The notes beneath the pieces are model-generated. The model was not told where the DNA came from, made no database searches, and was given only the letters and a program-made list of their open reading frames with translations. A DNA stretch of 64,000 nt from Aspergillus flavus (taxonomy: Eukaryota; Ascomycota; Eurotiomycetes; Eurotiales; Aspergillaceae). Location: the NCBI RefSeq assembly GCF_009017415.1, contig NC_092407.1:1240001-1304000 (forward strand). Reading direction: 5' to 3'. This document shows positions 36,360 to 47,779 of this stretch, piece by piece; the first letter of the stretch is position 1; each line of letters starts with the position of its first letter. A program made the position numbers and the translations under genes.

Positions 36360-37624
36360 GATTTCCGCCTGGTGTCTTCTTCCATCCAGACCGATTGGCG
36401 ATTATTTGAATTTCCAATGCTGCCCCAGCATTCGCGGAGTTTGTCTTCAACTCCGAGGATCACGTGCCTTGCATAGTAGTTTGCCAATGACGCAATGCAC
36501 TTGAGATAACCTTTTAAGATCAAAAAGTAAGCAAAGCATTATTTCTCTCGGAAGGTCGCATATGTTAAACTCTATACCTCGTAATAGATATCTGGATATA
36601 GGCAGTGCTGTCCGGAGTAGTCACTCGACTCCGATTGGAGTATACTTACCTTTGACCAGATCTTCGGCCGTGATTGCCGTATTAGGAAGTGAAATTGGAT
36701 GTCGATCTATAGCTGTACATACGAGTATATGAAGTGTTCTGTATCAATCTTTTCGCAGTTCGAATAATTAAACCCTTCAGTTCTAGCGCGACGAAGAGTA
36801 GTAGTTATTTAAAGTATCTGTATACCACTAACCACTCCGCCATTCTTGGATCAGACCTCAGACACTTTACCATGTTCCCGCGATATAAATACATTATAGT
36901 GTTCCGGCCCGAAACGCCACGGGCCATGGCAGTACTAGATGGGGTGCAAATATCTAAAATGGCAGGCCCAAATATTAACCCAGAAACCCTTCCCTGAGAA
37001 CTTCCCCTGGGTTGACTTGAATATATTAGCCATGGGTGTGAATTTTCGCATAGAGTGACAGAGAGGCAGTATACTTACTGGCGTTTGTTTACCCGGAATT
37101 TAACCAAACATCTCGCAACCCGTTTCAAGATCCGATATTCCCCACTGCGGACATGCCGAAATCCATTCTCGGCTGTTGATCTCTTTATTTCCGAAGCTCT
37201 TCAAGTTGTAACACTACAAGGCACATTTTTCAGTAGTATTGACGTGAATTACTGTGGACTTGGTTGCACAGTCAACAATAGCAATGTTGGGACAGGGATG
37301 TAATACCCCGACTAAGCATAGACTGATCATAGAAAGTCACGCGCATTAAGATAACCATCTAAGTACAAATATCTGACCACAATCAACATGATAGTAGATT
37401 TACTGCTACGGCCAACATTGTATCGGAAAGTATTATTTCCATCACAGGCATGCTCAGGCTTCCAGTGCCCTCATCCTTCTCCTTCACAATACTCGACAAG
37501 GAGTCCGATTCATCCAACGGCAGCAGATACAAACAGTGAGTCTCCCCTCTCATAGTGACCAAGTCCATATAGCATGTGCGCTGACACTAGATAGATTTCA
37601 ATATTGACTCACATTCTTATACAA
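36360..37624. other. Divergent intergenic, ABC ATPase and APH-like kinase
   Basis: About 1.27 kb between two divergent starts. Short ORFs only (for example 37383-37568 on the minus strand, 61 residues, unrecognised). A CACGTG lies near 36461, close to the ABC gene. No RNA gene or repeat was seen. Confidence 0.45.
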
Positions 37625-39215
37625 ATGGTCGATGGCTGCGTCATGACAAGTTACAGCGCGAGTCGCGCTACATCAAAATTTGACTTCGATGCCCTCTGCC
37701 GACGGGTCCTGGAGCTAACTCCCGAAGCCGACGTTATCACTGCCTGTCAGAAGATCGAAGGCGGTTTCAATAGGGTCTTCATCTTCCACTTGAACAATGC
37801 CAAGCGCATCGTGGCGAGACTCCCATTTACCTTGGCTGGTCCGGCGAGACTCACAACGGCCTCGGAGGTAGCCACTGTCAAGTACTGTGAGTGAGACGGG
37901 ATAAGCTGACCCAATGCTATGGCTCACTGGTTAATCATCCATCTTAGTGCAAACAAAAACTAGGGTTCCTATCCCTGCGATCGTAGACTGGAGTGATAAT
38001 GCCACAGATGACTGTAATCTAGTCGGTAGCGAGTACATTATCATGGAGCATGCCGACGGTGTCCAGTTGCACCAGAAATGGCAGAGTCTGGCTGGTGATC
38101 AGAAGATCCGATGCATTCAAGGTATCTACGAGAGCCTAAAAGAGATGGTTGATCTAGAGTTTCCATCTTTCGGAAGCCTGTACTACGCAAATGGTCCGCC
38201 AGATCCTGACAATAGGCGACCTTTAGACAGAAACTTCTGCATCGGGCCCCATTGCGGACCTCGGTATTGGGATTGTAACGTTGGAGAACAGAGATACTAT
38301 GATATTGTGAGACCGAATCATGGGCCTTGTATGCTGCTTGAAAAACTTGTGATCATTCGACCCAGTCGCTTACGACAAACAGGGTCTATTATTGTCGAAT
38401 TCTCTGAGGGCCTTATCGATGCCGGTCTGTCAAGGTTATCTCCCACTGACCCTGACGCTGGAAGCAGACCTTCATACCATGGGGCAATCCAAGCACATAA
38501 GAATCTCCTTGGACACGCTCGGAAAGTACTAAAGCAGATGTCAGCAGATCCTCGTATCCAGGGCGCTGTCACACCCTTGCTATTTCATCCAGATCTACAT
38601 AAAAGAAACATATTCGTTTCAGAAGATGACCCTTCCATTGTCTCAGGCATCATCGACTGGCAAGCAGCCAGTATCGAGCCACCATGGTGGTATGCAGATG
38701 AGGTGCCTGATTTTGCTATGCTTACTGAACCTGGATCAAATCTATGCCTGCAAGCGTTTGAGGCATGCACTCAGTTTCTGACACCCAGGTTAGCTGGTTC
38801 AAGACTGATGAACGACAATCTCTTCCGGCCGTTTCGCTATAGCGACAGGACATGGAAGGATGGCGCAGTAGCACTACGAGACGATCTGGTTGCGACAGCT
38901 CAAGATTGGGAAGAGCTGGGATTCGCAGGGCAATGTGCGTACCCCTTACCGACACCTAAGAAATTGGCTAGGCATAAGAAAGAATTCAAGCTTTTTGTGG
39001 CGGCTCATGATCTGAAACGCGATTTGGCAAGCTTGCTCGACACTGCTACTGATGGGTGGATGCCCGCTGAACAATTAGAAACGACTACGCAGACCAACAA
39101 GGAGATGTTTAGAGGGATGCTGCACGAGGTTTTGATTAATGAGGATATGGAGGACGAGCCAGTGACGGATGAAGCGGTCCTTAGGTCTATTTGGCCTTTT
39201 GATCTTGATCAATAA
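37625..39215 (+). CDS. APH-like phosphotransferase (AIM9-related)
   Basis: Exon 1 is 37625-37886 and exon 2 is 37948-39215, giving 509 residues. It has the aminoglycoside-phosphotransferase kinase fold: a nucleotide-loop-like KIEGGFNRVFIF, IVARLPF (lysine-strand region), EYIIMEHADG (hinge), catalytic loop LLFHPDLHKRNIFV (Asp and Asn) and metal-binding IIDWQAASIEPPWW. The C terminus ends in a helical region. Such fungal proteins are numerous, often annotated as phosphotransferase-family or Aim9-like; substrates are unknown. The start codon is chosen as the first ATG in frame. Homologues often have a longer N terminus, so an upstream exon could be missing. Confidence 0.8.
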
Positions 39216-39459
39216 GGTTGCGAGTAAACACAGTAAACCTGCGGGTTATCCGGAATCAGGGGTATTCGTCTTATCTTAAGTCCGACGGCGCGATAACGAT
39301 CGGCAAAGTTTCCCCCCGCATAAATGCCGACAGCTGACCTCATGCTATAACTGCATTCCAATTGACCTTCACTTGGTCTCACCTTTCACTGAATGTTCTG
39401 GAGCATCGCATAGTCCCCTACTTCCTTCTGCCTACCCTGTTTTGCTTTTTAAAGCCAAA

Positions 39460-41290
39460 ATGGGTGTCCTAAGTGAACCAAGCAACGGGTATACAAGCCG
39501 GACCTCCGTTCTCGGCCCCTCACCCCATCGCAACCCACATCTAACACCTCTCTGCGCAGTGTAAACCCGCAAACGCAATCCCCCGAATTAGCATCCATTC
39601 CATCCCTCCCACTCTTTCTCGCAGCCAAAAATCATGCGCAAACAAATCCCGAAAAGATTGCCGTCATCGACACAACCAAGAACCAACAATTCACCTTCGG
39701 CCAACTCCTCGCCGACACCGCAGCACTAAAGAAACAGATCCTCGAGCAATTGAAGCTCACAGAAACAGGGGACTTACAAGAAAGGCGCATAGCCTTCCTC
39801 ACACCGAATGGATACGATTACGTCGTTACACAATGGGCCATTTGGGCAGCGGGCGGAGTTACTGTACCACTCTGTATGTGTCGCAAACACTCTAGCTGAC
39901 ACACTAGCTAACTGATAATGCAAGGCACGACGCACCCAGTGAAAGAACTACTATACACAATCGGCGACTCGGATCCGTCGCTGATCATCCTGCATCCAAG
40001 CTTCGTGCACTTCGAAACACCCCTGCGGGAGGGGACAAAGAATAGTATCCCTTTCATGGATCAAGATCCGTTTACGCAGAGTGTCGCGCCGACGGCTGTC
40101 CAATTGCCGCTGTTTAACTCCCAATGTCCGCTGGATAGGCGCGCCTTGATGATCTATACGTCGGGTACGACTTCTAGTCCGAAGGGCTGTGTTACGACGC
40201 ATAAGAACATTACGTTTCAGGCGGAGTGCCTAGTTAAGGCGTGGAAATATGCACCCTCGGATCACCTGATTCATGTCTTGCCGCTGCATCATGTGCATGG
40301 GATTATTAATGGCCTGACGGCCAGTTTCCTAAGTGGTGTTACCGTTGAGATGCATCCGAAGTTCGATCCCAAGGTCATCTGGTCTCGCTGGCAGGATCGA
40401 GGTTCCTCGACCATGTTCATGGCTGTGCCGACTATCTATTCCCGCCTTGTTGACTACTTCGAGACTCATATCCGCGGAACAGAGCAGGAATCCGCGGCGC
40501 GGGACGGAGCTCGCGCTCTGCGACTTGTTGTTAGCGGTTCTGCGGCGCTACCCACACCTATTAAGGCGAAGTTCGCAGAGATCACCGGCCAGACGCTCCT
40601 CGAGCGCTATGGGATGACTGAGATCGGCATGGCAATTAGCTGCGGACTGGAGGTCGAGAAGCGTATCGACGGGAGTGTCGGGTGGCCGCTTCCCGGCGTT
40701 CAGGTACGACTAACCGAGAAGGAAACCGGACAGGTTGTTGAATCGGTGGATGAAGACGGCCAGATTGAGATCAAGGGAGACAACGTTTTCCTGGAGTACT
40801 GGCGTCGGCCTGAGGCCACGGTCAAGGAGTTCACCACGGACGGGTGGTTCAAGACCGGGGATGTCGCCAGACGGGATGCATCCGGCGCATACTTTATCCA
40901 AGGACGGGCATCCGTCGATCTGATCAAGTCAGGCGGGTACAAGATTTCTGCGTTGGAGGTGGAGCGGAAGATGTTGGGCCTCGACATTATTCAGGAAGTA
41001 GCGGTAGTCGGGCTCGCCGATGAGGAGTGGGGACAGCGAGTGGCTGCTGTGGTCAAACAACGCCCTGGAGTACGTCCACCGCACATCCTACATACAGTTC
41101 GAAAGTTCAATGCTAACTAACCCACCAGACCGAACCTCTCGAGCTCCAGAACCTCCGCACACAACTCAAGCAAGAAATGGCACCCTACAAGATCCCCACG
41201 GTGCTCAAGCTCGTCGACAACATCGAACGCAACGCAATGGGCAAGGTGAACAAGAAAACCATCATCCAGAAATACTGGCCCTCGGCCTAA
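39460..41290 (+). CDS. Malonyl-CoA-synthetase-like acyl-CoA synthetase
   Basis: Exons are 39460-39488, 39560-39873, 39925-41069 and 41129-41290, giving 549 residues. The AMP-binding P-loop is IYTSGTTSSPKGC. Other family motifs are LPLHHVHGIINGL, RYGMTEIGMAIS, GSVGWPLPGVQV, TDGWFKTGDVA, SGGYKISALEVE and the C-terminal lysine motif NAMGKVNKK. The LHHVHG and RYGMTEIGMA blocks resemble malonyl/methylmalonyl-CoA synthetases (MatB/ACSF3) more than long-chain enzymes. It would activate a short dicarboxylic acid to its CoA thioester. There is no SKL peroxisomal signal and no clear presequence. The 29-nt first exon is inferred from a stop-free join. Tail-to-tail with the esterase gene, 123 bp between stops. 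Confidence 0.85.
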
Positions 41291-41413
41291 CAAACAGGGG
41301 TATATACGGTTCAAGTCCACGGGTACATACAAGAAAACCCACAACTCCACAGAATTAAACATTATCAAAAACCACCCATTCATAACAAGAAGCAAATAAA
41401 GAAAGAAAGAACA

Positions 41414-42370
41414 CTAGTTCAACAAATCCACGACCATCCCATAAACCCTCATCATCTTCTCCCACTCCACAGTCCCCTCCTTAGCCACCTTATCCCAAGC
41501 ATGACCCACCCCATCAACCCGCTCAACAACAACCTTCTTCAAAAACTCCCCATCCCCCCCCTTCAGAAGCAACCCGCCCAACTCCTCCACCTCCAGCGCC
41601 AACAAATCCCTCGCAGCAGAAACCAACAAGACCCTCTCAACCCTCCACCCCCGGTCACCAGAATCCCCCCCAACCGCCCTCCCAATCGGCGAAATCCTCA
41701 CATCCCCCCCTTCAAACCCCCCACACAAATAAGCAACCGTACAGAACCTCACAAACCACCCGGGCAAAGCCCACCCCCCAACCTCGGGCGCCCTCCTCTC
41801 CCCAAGAGGCCTCGTAGCATCCACAACCGGATAAAACGCCACAAGCACCCTAAACGGGCCCTCATGATTCGCCGCAAGACTCGTCGCCAAATTCCCCCCA
41901 GCAGAGAACCCGCTCAACCCCACTCGACTCACATCATAGATCTCCGGCTGCGAGCGCACATACGCAAGGACATCTTCTGCGTCTTCCAGAGCAGCGGGGA
42001 AGGGGTGTTCGGGTGCGATGCGATATTGCACGTCGAAGACCGTGTAGGGTGTGTTCGTGGCGATATGCCTGCAGTACGTGTTGTCCAGGCCGTGGCCTTG
42101 GATGATGTAGCCGCTGCCGCAGAAGTTGAGGAGGACGGGGCGGGGCGTGGGTGTGCTGTGGAGGGGGCCTTTGTCGGGGTTGCCGGGGGGTGGGTTTGGG
42201 GGACTGTAGACGTGGACTTTTATGGTTCTTTGGGGGTCGCGGGAGGGGATGTGGAGGGTTTCGTTTGGGGTTGGGGTTATGCGGGGGGCGAGGGTGTAGG
42301 CCAGCGTGCGGAGAAGGAGGGCGATGGGTTTGAGGAAGAGATAGTATTTTAGGGTTCGTTTTGGGGGCAT
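41414..42370 (-). CDS. HSL-type alpha/beta-hydrolase (esterase/lipase)
   Basis: A single exon of 318 residues. An N-terminal hydrophobic stretch (YYLFLKPIALLLRTLAYTLA) may anchor or target it to a membrane. The alpha/beta-hydrolase_3 fold is shown by VFDVQYRIAPEHPFPAALEDAEDVLAYV and the nucleophile elbow GLSGFSAGGNLA (Ser). Late residues ARDLLALE and GVGHAWDK give the probable Asp and His. The usual HGGG oxyanion motif is replaced by NFCGSGYIIQGHG. Fungal esterases of this type hydrolyse short acyl esters; the substrate is unknown. It is convergent with the acyl-CoA synthetase, so a related acyl substrate is possible. Confidence 0.82.
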   Translation of the reverse strand: MPPKRTLKYYLFLKPIALLLRTLAYTLAPRITPTPNETLHIPSRDPQRTIKVHVYSPPNPPPGNPDKGPLHSTPTPRPVLLNFCGSGYIIQGHGLDNTYCRHIATNTPYTVFDVQYRIAPEHPFPAALEDAEDVLAYVRSQPEIYDVSRVGLSGFSAGGNLATSLAANHEGPFRVLVAFYPVVDATRPLGERRAPEVGGWALPGWFVRFCTVAYLCGGFEGGDVRISPIGRAVGGDSGDRGWRVERVLLVSAARDLLALEVEELGGLLLKGGDGEFLKKVVVERVDGVGHAWDKVAKEGTVEWEKMMRVYGMVVDLLN

Positions 42371-43498
42371 TGTTTTTGTTCTTTTTTGTTGGTTCTGCCG
42401 GTGGTGGTTTTGGAGAGGAATTGTTCTGGGTGTGTGGGGGTGGTTATGTAGATGTAGATGTATGCGATGTATGTATCCAAGTATTCAGGTATTCAGGTAT
42501 GTCAAGGAGAATCACTAGTAATTTATGTATATCCGATTCCCGGAGATTAAACGACATCCAGGAACAGGGAATTAAAGTGGTGAAGAAGTAGGTGAAGCAA
42601 AAAAATGTGACCTGTAGAAGTGACATTCACGTTGCGGTGAGATATGCTGCCATACTTTATATACCAGTCGACTTTACCGGTCCACCTCATGGATTCACTG
42701 TAGTAATCAAGTAGGTAATCATAATCAATTCCCTCCTCCACCTTGCCATAGCCACGGCAATAGTAACTAACACTAACAGGAATAAAATAAGTAATTTAGC
42801 AAGTAAAAAAGTAAAGTATCACAGTCACAACCCCAACAGGAACTCGCCACACCAATAGCACACCCAGGATATCCCTTGTTCCACACGGCCAGCGCTAAAA
42901 AAGAACACGACGAGGCGTTCGTGTGCGAGACTTTGTGTAAGATGGCCCACGTTGGGCAGCATGACATACAAAGAACAAGAGCTGAGGTGCAGAATCCCTG
43001 CAGCTATTATACCCTTAGTATGTGACTAGGTTTGCTGAATGTCTCTCGCCCATTTTTTGGTTTTCGTGGCTGTTTTTTCTTTGTTCTCCACCGCCGATGT
43101 TTAAGTAGATCGAGTGCGGGTCATTGGTCGAGGTCAGCGGTTAGGATTAGGCACTAAGCTAGATCGGGAATGGCAGGGATGCTCGCCGAGGGCACCCGAT
43201 CCATCTGGTGATCAATCATCCCTCGTTTTGCTTTTTTTGGAGTGAATGCACGAGGAGGGCTGCAACTGCTTATCTGGGGTTAGGTTCATGAACTATAGAT
43301 TGGGTGGGGGGGAATGGGTGAATGGGCTGCATCCCTGCGGTGGATGCGTCGGGGGGATTTGGAATTTATACCCCTCGGGGAGTACGACCATGTGCTCACG
43401 TGGGTGCTGAACCTTGCAGGTGCAGTGTATGTAATATGTGGCCTTCTATTATACTTAGCTATAAGTAGCCATAACTTCAATCTGCTATACAACAAGTA
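42371..43498. other. Intergenic, esterase promoter to tRNA-Lys
   Basis: About 1.13 kb with short ORFs only. The first part is the esterase promoter. A CACGTGGG site lies at about 43397, just upstream of the tRNA gene. No other RNA gene was seen. Confidence 0.45.
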
Positions 43499-43582
43499 GC
43501 CGGGCTAGCTCAATCGGTAGAGCGTGAGACTCTTAGTCATCACGGTATCTCAAGGTTGCGGGTTCGACCCCCGCGTTCGGCT
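43499..43582 (+). tRNA. tRNA-Lys (CUU) with short intron
   Basis: A full cloverleaf can be drawn: acceptor GCCGGGC pairs with GTTCGGC (with G-U pairs), and the D arm is GCTC/GAGC. The anticodon stem TGAGA pairs with TCTCA, and the T arm is GCGGG-TTCGACC-CCCGC. The anticodon is CTT (about 43531-43533), so it is tRNA-Lys. An intron of about 11 nt follows the base after the anticodon, as is standard for nuclear tRNA introns. A TTTTT at 43587-43591 is the probable Pol III terminator. Confidence 0.93.
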
Positions 43583-43595
43583 TCTCTTTTTGCTT
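43583..43595 (+). terminator. Pol III terminator of tRNA-Lys
   Basis: A T run (43587-43591) just 3' of the discriminator base, as expected for RNA polymerase III termination. Confidence 0.6.
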
Positions 43596-43711
43596 TTTGC
43601 TTTTGCTTTTGCTCTCTCGCCTGTCATTTAATGTACTTAATGTAGTTAGTATATACAGTCTGTCCCTCAATGATGTCCAAGGCTGTAGGTGTACGGAAAG
43701 AGAAGCCGCAT

Positions 43712-45544
43712 TCAAGGTTTGACCACGCGCAGGAATGGCAGTGTGAGATCTGTGAAGAAGGTCACTGATCCGTCGGCACCGGCGGTCGTGATGTTTTTCT
43801 CGGGGAGGCCGCAAACCGAGGCGAACGACCCGTACTGCTTCCTTTTCTGCGCCACGTACTGGACGTACTGGTCAACCGGGCAGCTGCTTCCAGGTCCCGA
43901 GCGGCAAGACGGGATAGCTGCGAATATTAGTGAGACATACTAGATGGAACCGGAAAGGAGGGGGAATAAAAAGGTAGGGCCGTAGTATGATAGGGATAAA
44001 GCAAAAAATATATATTGCGAGGTAGACTCACGGTACACGGCATCGTTCAGCAAGATCCGGACGTTAGCCGTGCTCTGCCCGCCTGATGTGCAAGTGAGAC
44101 GCTCGAAAGCGATGGTCCCACGCATAGGATTCACATTGCTGCTAACGTAGATCTATAAGAAAAATTTAGCACATCGCAAGATGATCCAAAAGCAAAGCGA
44201 CGTACCCTATCCTGATCCATCTTGTTCGAGGCGAGCGGTTTCTGGTCATCAAAGACACCCAAGAGAGAAGCCAGTTCGTTAAGCTGGTTATCATGGGTAA
44301 AGGCCACCACCAGCGGAGGCAACTGCAGGGTATCGTTGCCCTTCTCAGCTGTGGCGGACGGTCCTTCCTTCAACAGGTTGACCACACCCTGTAGCACAGG
44401 AAGCATAACGGTCATGTTCTTGCCCACACCAGGCCCTGCCATGTACCTGTCAATCGTGTTTCTTCCCTTGCCGTGAGATACATACCTGTGCCGTAGTAGT
44501 AGCGCAGATCCTGAGCATATTCGTATTCTAGGATCTCTTTCTTAGTGAGCACATCACACCACGGGCTGACCTGGCCGGTAATCTGCGTCTCAAACCCACA
44601 CAGGTAAGGGAACAAAGAGACCTGGTCATCCGTGAGAGTGAGATTTCCAGAGAGTTTTCCATTGAGGCGTTTGGTGATGGGAGGAAGATAGATATCTTGC
44701 CATTCAGTGATCTGGTCACCTCCACTGGCATCCTTAAAGTTGGGACACTGGTCAGAGGTAGCCAAGGAGTTGCCAGCAGCACCCGAGGCATCTGCATCGA
44801 CAACATAAACGTCACCGTAAGAAGCATTGGGGCCCAGATAACCGCGAGCGAAGAGTCTGTTCACCATATTAACCACTATGCACGAAGTAGAGCAATTCGC
44901 CTACCTCGCGGAATCAATGGTTCGCTGATAGTCGTTCGCCCACAGCAAGAAAGGAGTATTATCCTGGTAGAAAGTTGGGTACCGGAATCGCAAATCGGCA
45001 CCAAGGTTGTATCTATATCATGTTGGCGATCAAGTGACCCTTTGAGCAATCTATTGACTTACAGCTCCTTATAGCCAGTAATGGACAACTGACTAATTTC
45101 TTGGTCGGGGTGCCTAAGCACCGGACTCCAGTCGGAGATAAAGCTCAGCGACCCGGTAGCGCGATACTCGGCGGATTGGAACTGAATGATACTGTGTCAT
45201 TATTTAGAAAAAGATAAATCCATAGTTGAGAACATACCGCATTGTGAAGGTCCTCCCATTCCTGGTAGGCACCAGGGTCAGGGTATCTGCTGCCGTGACG
45301 GACAATGTAAATAGCCTGGTCCACGGAGCATTCTTCGGGGACAGTAGATGCAATCTTGTTGACGTTGGGCCCTAGACTCATCAGATGACTATTCCAGGAC
45401 TATTTCCATGACGATATAGGTGTGTAGAAGCCTACCCGCAAACCATGGAGAATTAGCACCTAAATGCTCCAAAGGTTCGAACGCCTTGGCCGAGGCCGCA
45501 GAGCTCAGACCCAGCAACCACAAGGTTCTTAGTGTCACGCCCAT
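43712..45544 (-). CDS. Secreted histidine acid phosphatase
   Basis: Eight exons (45436-45544, 45238-45371, 45063-45181, 44905-45012, 44486-44856, 44206-44435, 44032-44153 or one base less, 43712-43917) give about 465 residues. All joins keep frame with GT-AG ends. The N terminus (MGVTLRTLWLLGLSSAASA) is a signal peptide. The catalytic motif is IVRHGSRYP (phosphohistidine His) and the proton donor is in AFTHDNQ. It also has conserved Cys residues and N-glycosylation sites (NASYG, NLTLT, NMTV). This is the branch-2 histidine acid phosphatase/phytase superfamily, which releases phosphate from phosphomonoesters outside the cell. One acceptor (44435) was chosen to give YYYGTGPGVGKN. A CACGTG site lies about 290 bp upstream. 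Confidence 0.92.
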
Positions 45545-45959
45545 TGTTCCGTAGGTGGTCACAAGTTGGGAGAATAATTGCTGGACTTAACAAGAATACA
45601 TAGTGAAAGGGTAGTTTAAAGCTACCGGTCAGCCTGGTTTATATGGCTTGATGGTAACCACGCGATTAATTCAGGGGACGGTGCAGAACAAATCAAAAGG
45701 CCATGACCACGCCAGGTCTCCACAGTAGCTCGGTCGCAAATTGATCGAGAAGTACGGAGTATAGCCGATGTGTTGGTCTAGGAGACTAAAGGATTGAAGG
45801 AGGGCGACCGTTCCGCTCAATTGCCGCGGATCAGCCACGTGCATCAACGCTAAGATAAACCGTCGCAAAAATTCATATTACTCTCGAGTTTCTTCATTTA
45901 CCAAGTCTTGAGTGATGCGATACTAAGCAAAGCAATCAATCAGGGACCATTACGCTGCC
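45545..45959 (-). promoter_or_regulatory. Acid phosphatase promoter with CACGTG site
   Basis: 415 bp between the MFS stop and the acid phosphatase start, both minus strand. CACGTG lies at 45836-45841, flanked on the gene strand as GCACGTGGC. This matches the core recognised by Pho4/NUC-1/PalcA-type bHLH phosphate regulators. It suggests induction by phosphate starvation, but the motif occurs elsewhere in the window too. Confidence 0.45.
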
Positions 45960-47779
45960 TCATGTCTGGAAAATCCACCGAGGGTCTTTATCTCCTTGGA
46001 ATTCACCTTCGGAATTTCCAATATCACCCATTAACGCTTGTAAACCCTCTCTTTCCCGGACTTCCGCTTTCCGGATATTCTCGCGCCTGAGAACTTGCCA
46101 TAGAATGCCTGCAACGATAATGTTCGCAATGAGGTATCCCAATGCGAAACCATGGCCTAGATAATAACGAGGGCTCGTCTCGGTTCTATAGAGCTGTGTG
46201 CCTAGAACAGCCCCAAGGTTCCCAATTGAAATCTGCATGGCGTTGGCAATCGCGCGCTTTGTCTGCCCGGACACGTTGTTAGCCGGCCAAGAGAGCACAA
46301 TAGCCACTGCAGGATAGATCCCGGCTGCGGCAAAGATAGTTCCCACATAGGATACCCCCGGCCGGTGGTCCGTTAAGAGGATGATATAACCGATACAAGC
46401 GAGTGCAGTGGATCCCATGACAAAGGGCGCCCGACGACGGGTGCGCTCTGAAAGGACGGCAACAGTAATCGTGAGAATGAATGCCACAGCGTACGGGGGC
46501 ACGGAGAGAAGTTGGGCTTCAGCGGCTGTGTACCCTAGCTCTTTGATAATAGTAGGCTGCTTATTGTCAGCAAATCAATCGAATCGGTGCTGCTCCATGA
46601 GTCCTCACCAGAAAAAGAGACAGCGTATACATTGGAAGGGACATTGTATGAAAACCTAGTCCGTATAGCCAGACCTTCGGATCTTTGAATGCATCCAGAA
46701 CCCCTGACCAGCTGAACTTCTCGTCCCGCATCGAGTCATTATCATTTCTCAGGCGAGATTGGATAAATGCCCTTTCTTTTTCTGACAGAAATTCCGCAGT
46801 GGAAGGGTAATTATAGACCCAGAAGTAAGCAATGACGGACATGACGACCGTTGCCAGCCCTTCCAGGATGAAGATCCACCGCCATCCATTATATCCACCA
46901 ACACCTCGCATATGTGCGATGCCCTAGACCATAGTCAGCATGTTGTATTCTGGTTGTCTAATACGAGAAGCATACCCAAGCTAGGACTCCACCAAAAGCA
47001 CCAGCTAGCGATGCAGCGCTGAAGAACAATGCTACCCGATAGTGCTGCTCATTCCTCTTGTACCACATAGATAAGTAAAATACAACTCCAGGGAAAAGTC
47101 CACTTTCTGCAATGCCAAGGGCTATTGTTGGAAGAAGCCTTCCGGTTGCCTTGGATCAAGAGATCCAACCAACCGGCAGGGCCTCCGACCCATCAGTATT
47201 TCTTCTTACTGGTTGCTGTGAGCTAGGCATACCTGTCCGTGAAACCAAGTAACCGGCATAATTCTGCACGACACCAAGAAGGGTAGCAACGATACCCCAG
47301 ACCAATGTGAGCGTGGGAAGCCAGATCCGCGGCGTGGTTTTCTTTAACACGATATTACAGGGAACCTCAAACAGCACGTAACCGATGAAGTACAGGGTCA
47401 ACCCCGTTAAGTACTGGTTCCCAGCTATGTGCGTCAATCACTGTCAGCGAAGCTTTTTTCCAATGGTGCGTTTCGGTGGTTCGTACTCATATTGATATCA
47501 GTCGTCAAGCCCTCAAGGCGGGCATTGCCAACTATGCGAAGATATAATTAGAATGAACCCATCTGCTCCATTAGAGAGGTTTGTACCATTGCTACGATCT
47601 AAAAATGACAAGAGATACAGTATTGTCAACGGTGGAAGAAGTCGCATATCCAGTTTCCGTAGCAGGGCTTTTTCGTTGATGCCATTATGTTCATCAGCAA
47701 GTGTGCTCGCTGTAGGAGAAATAGTCTTTGCTTTTTCGGGTGTGGAAGCAAAATCTACTTCCTTATTGGACTCTGCCAT
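45960..47779 (-). CDS. MFS transporter, Dal5/allantoate-permease type
   Basis: Six exons (47587-47779, 47487-47531, 47233-47424, 46976-47121, 46609-46923, 45960-46556) give 495 residues with about 12 membrane segments. Family signatures of the anion:cation symporter (Dal5/Tna1) group are LPPLTILYLLSFLDRSNVGNARLEG, TALGIAESGLFPGVVFYLSMWY, NGWRWIFILEG and FHTMSLPMYTLSLFLPTI. These plasma-membrane proton symporters take up allantoate, nicotinate, pantothenate and similar acids; the substrate is unknown. The 111-bp intron (47122-47232) needed an acceptor inside an apparent exon to give VSRTALGIAESG. The neighbouring gene on the same strand is the acid phosphatase. Confidence 0.88.

Noticed and set aside
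41501..42352. 283-codon plus-strand ORF opposite the esterase
   Set aside because: A Pro/Arg-rich shadow; the minus-strand frame has a clear hydrolase fold.
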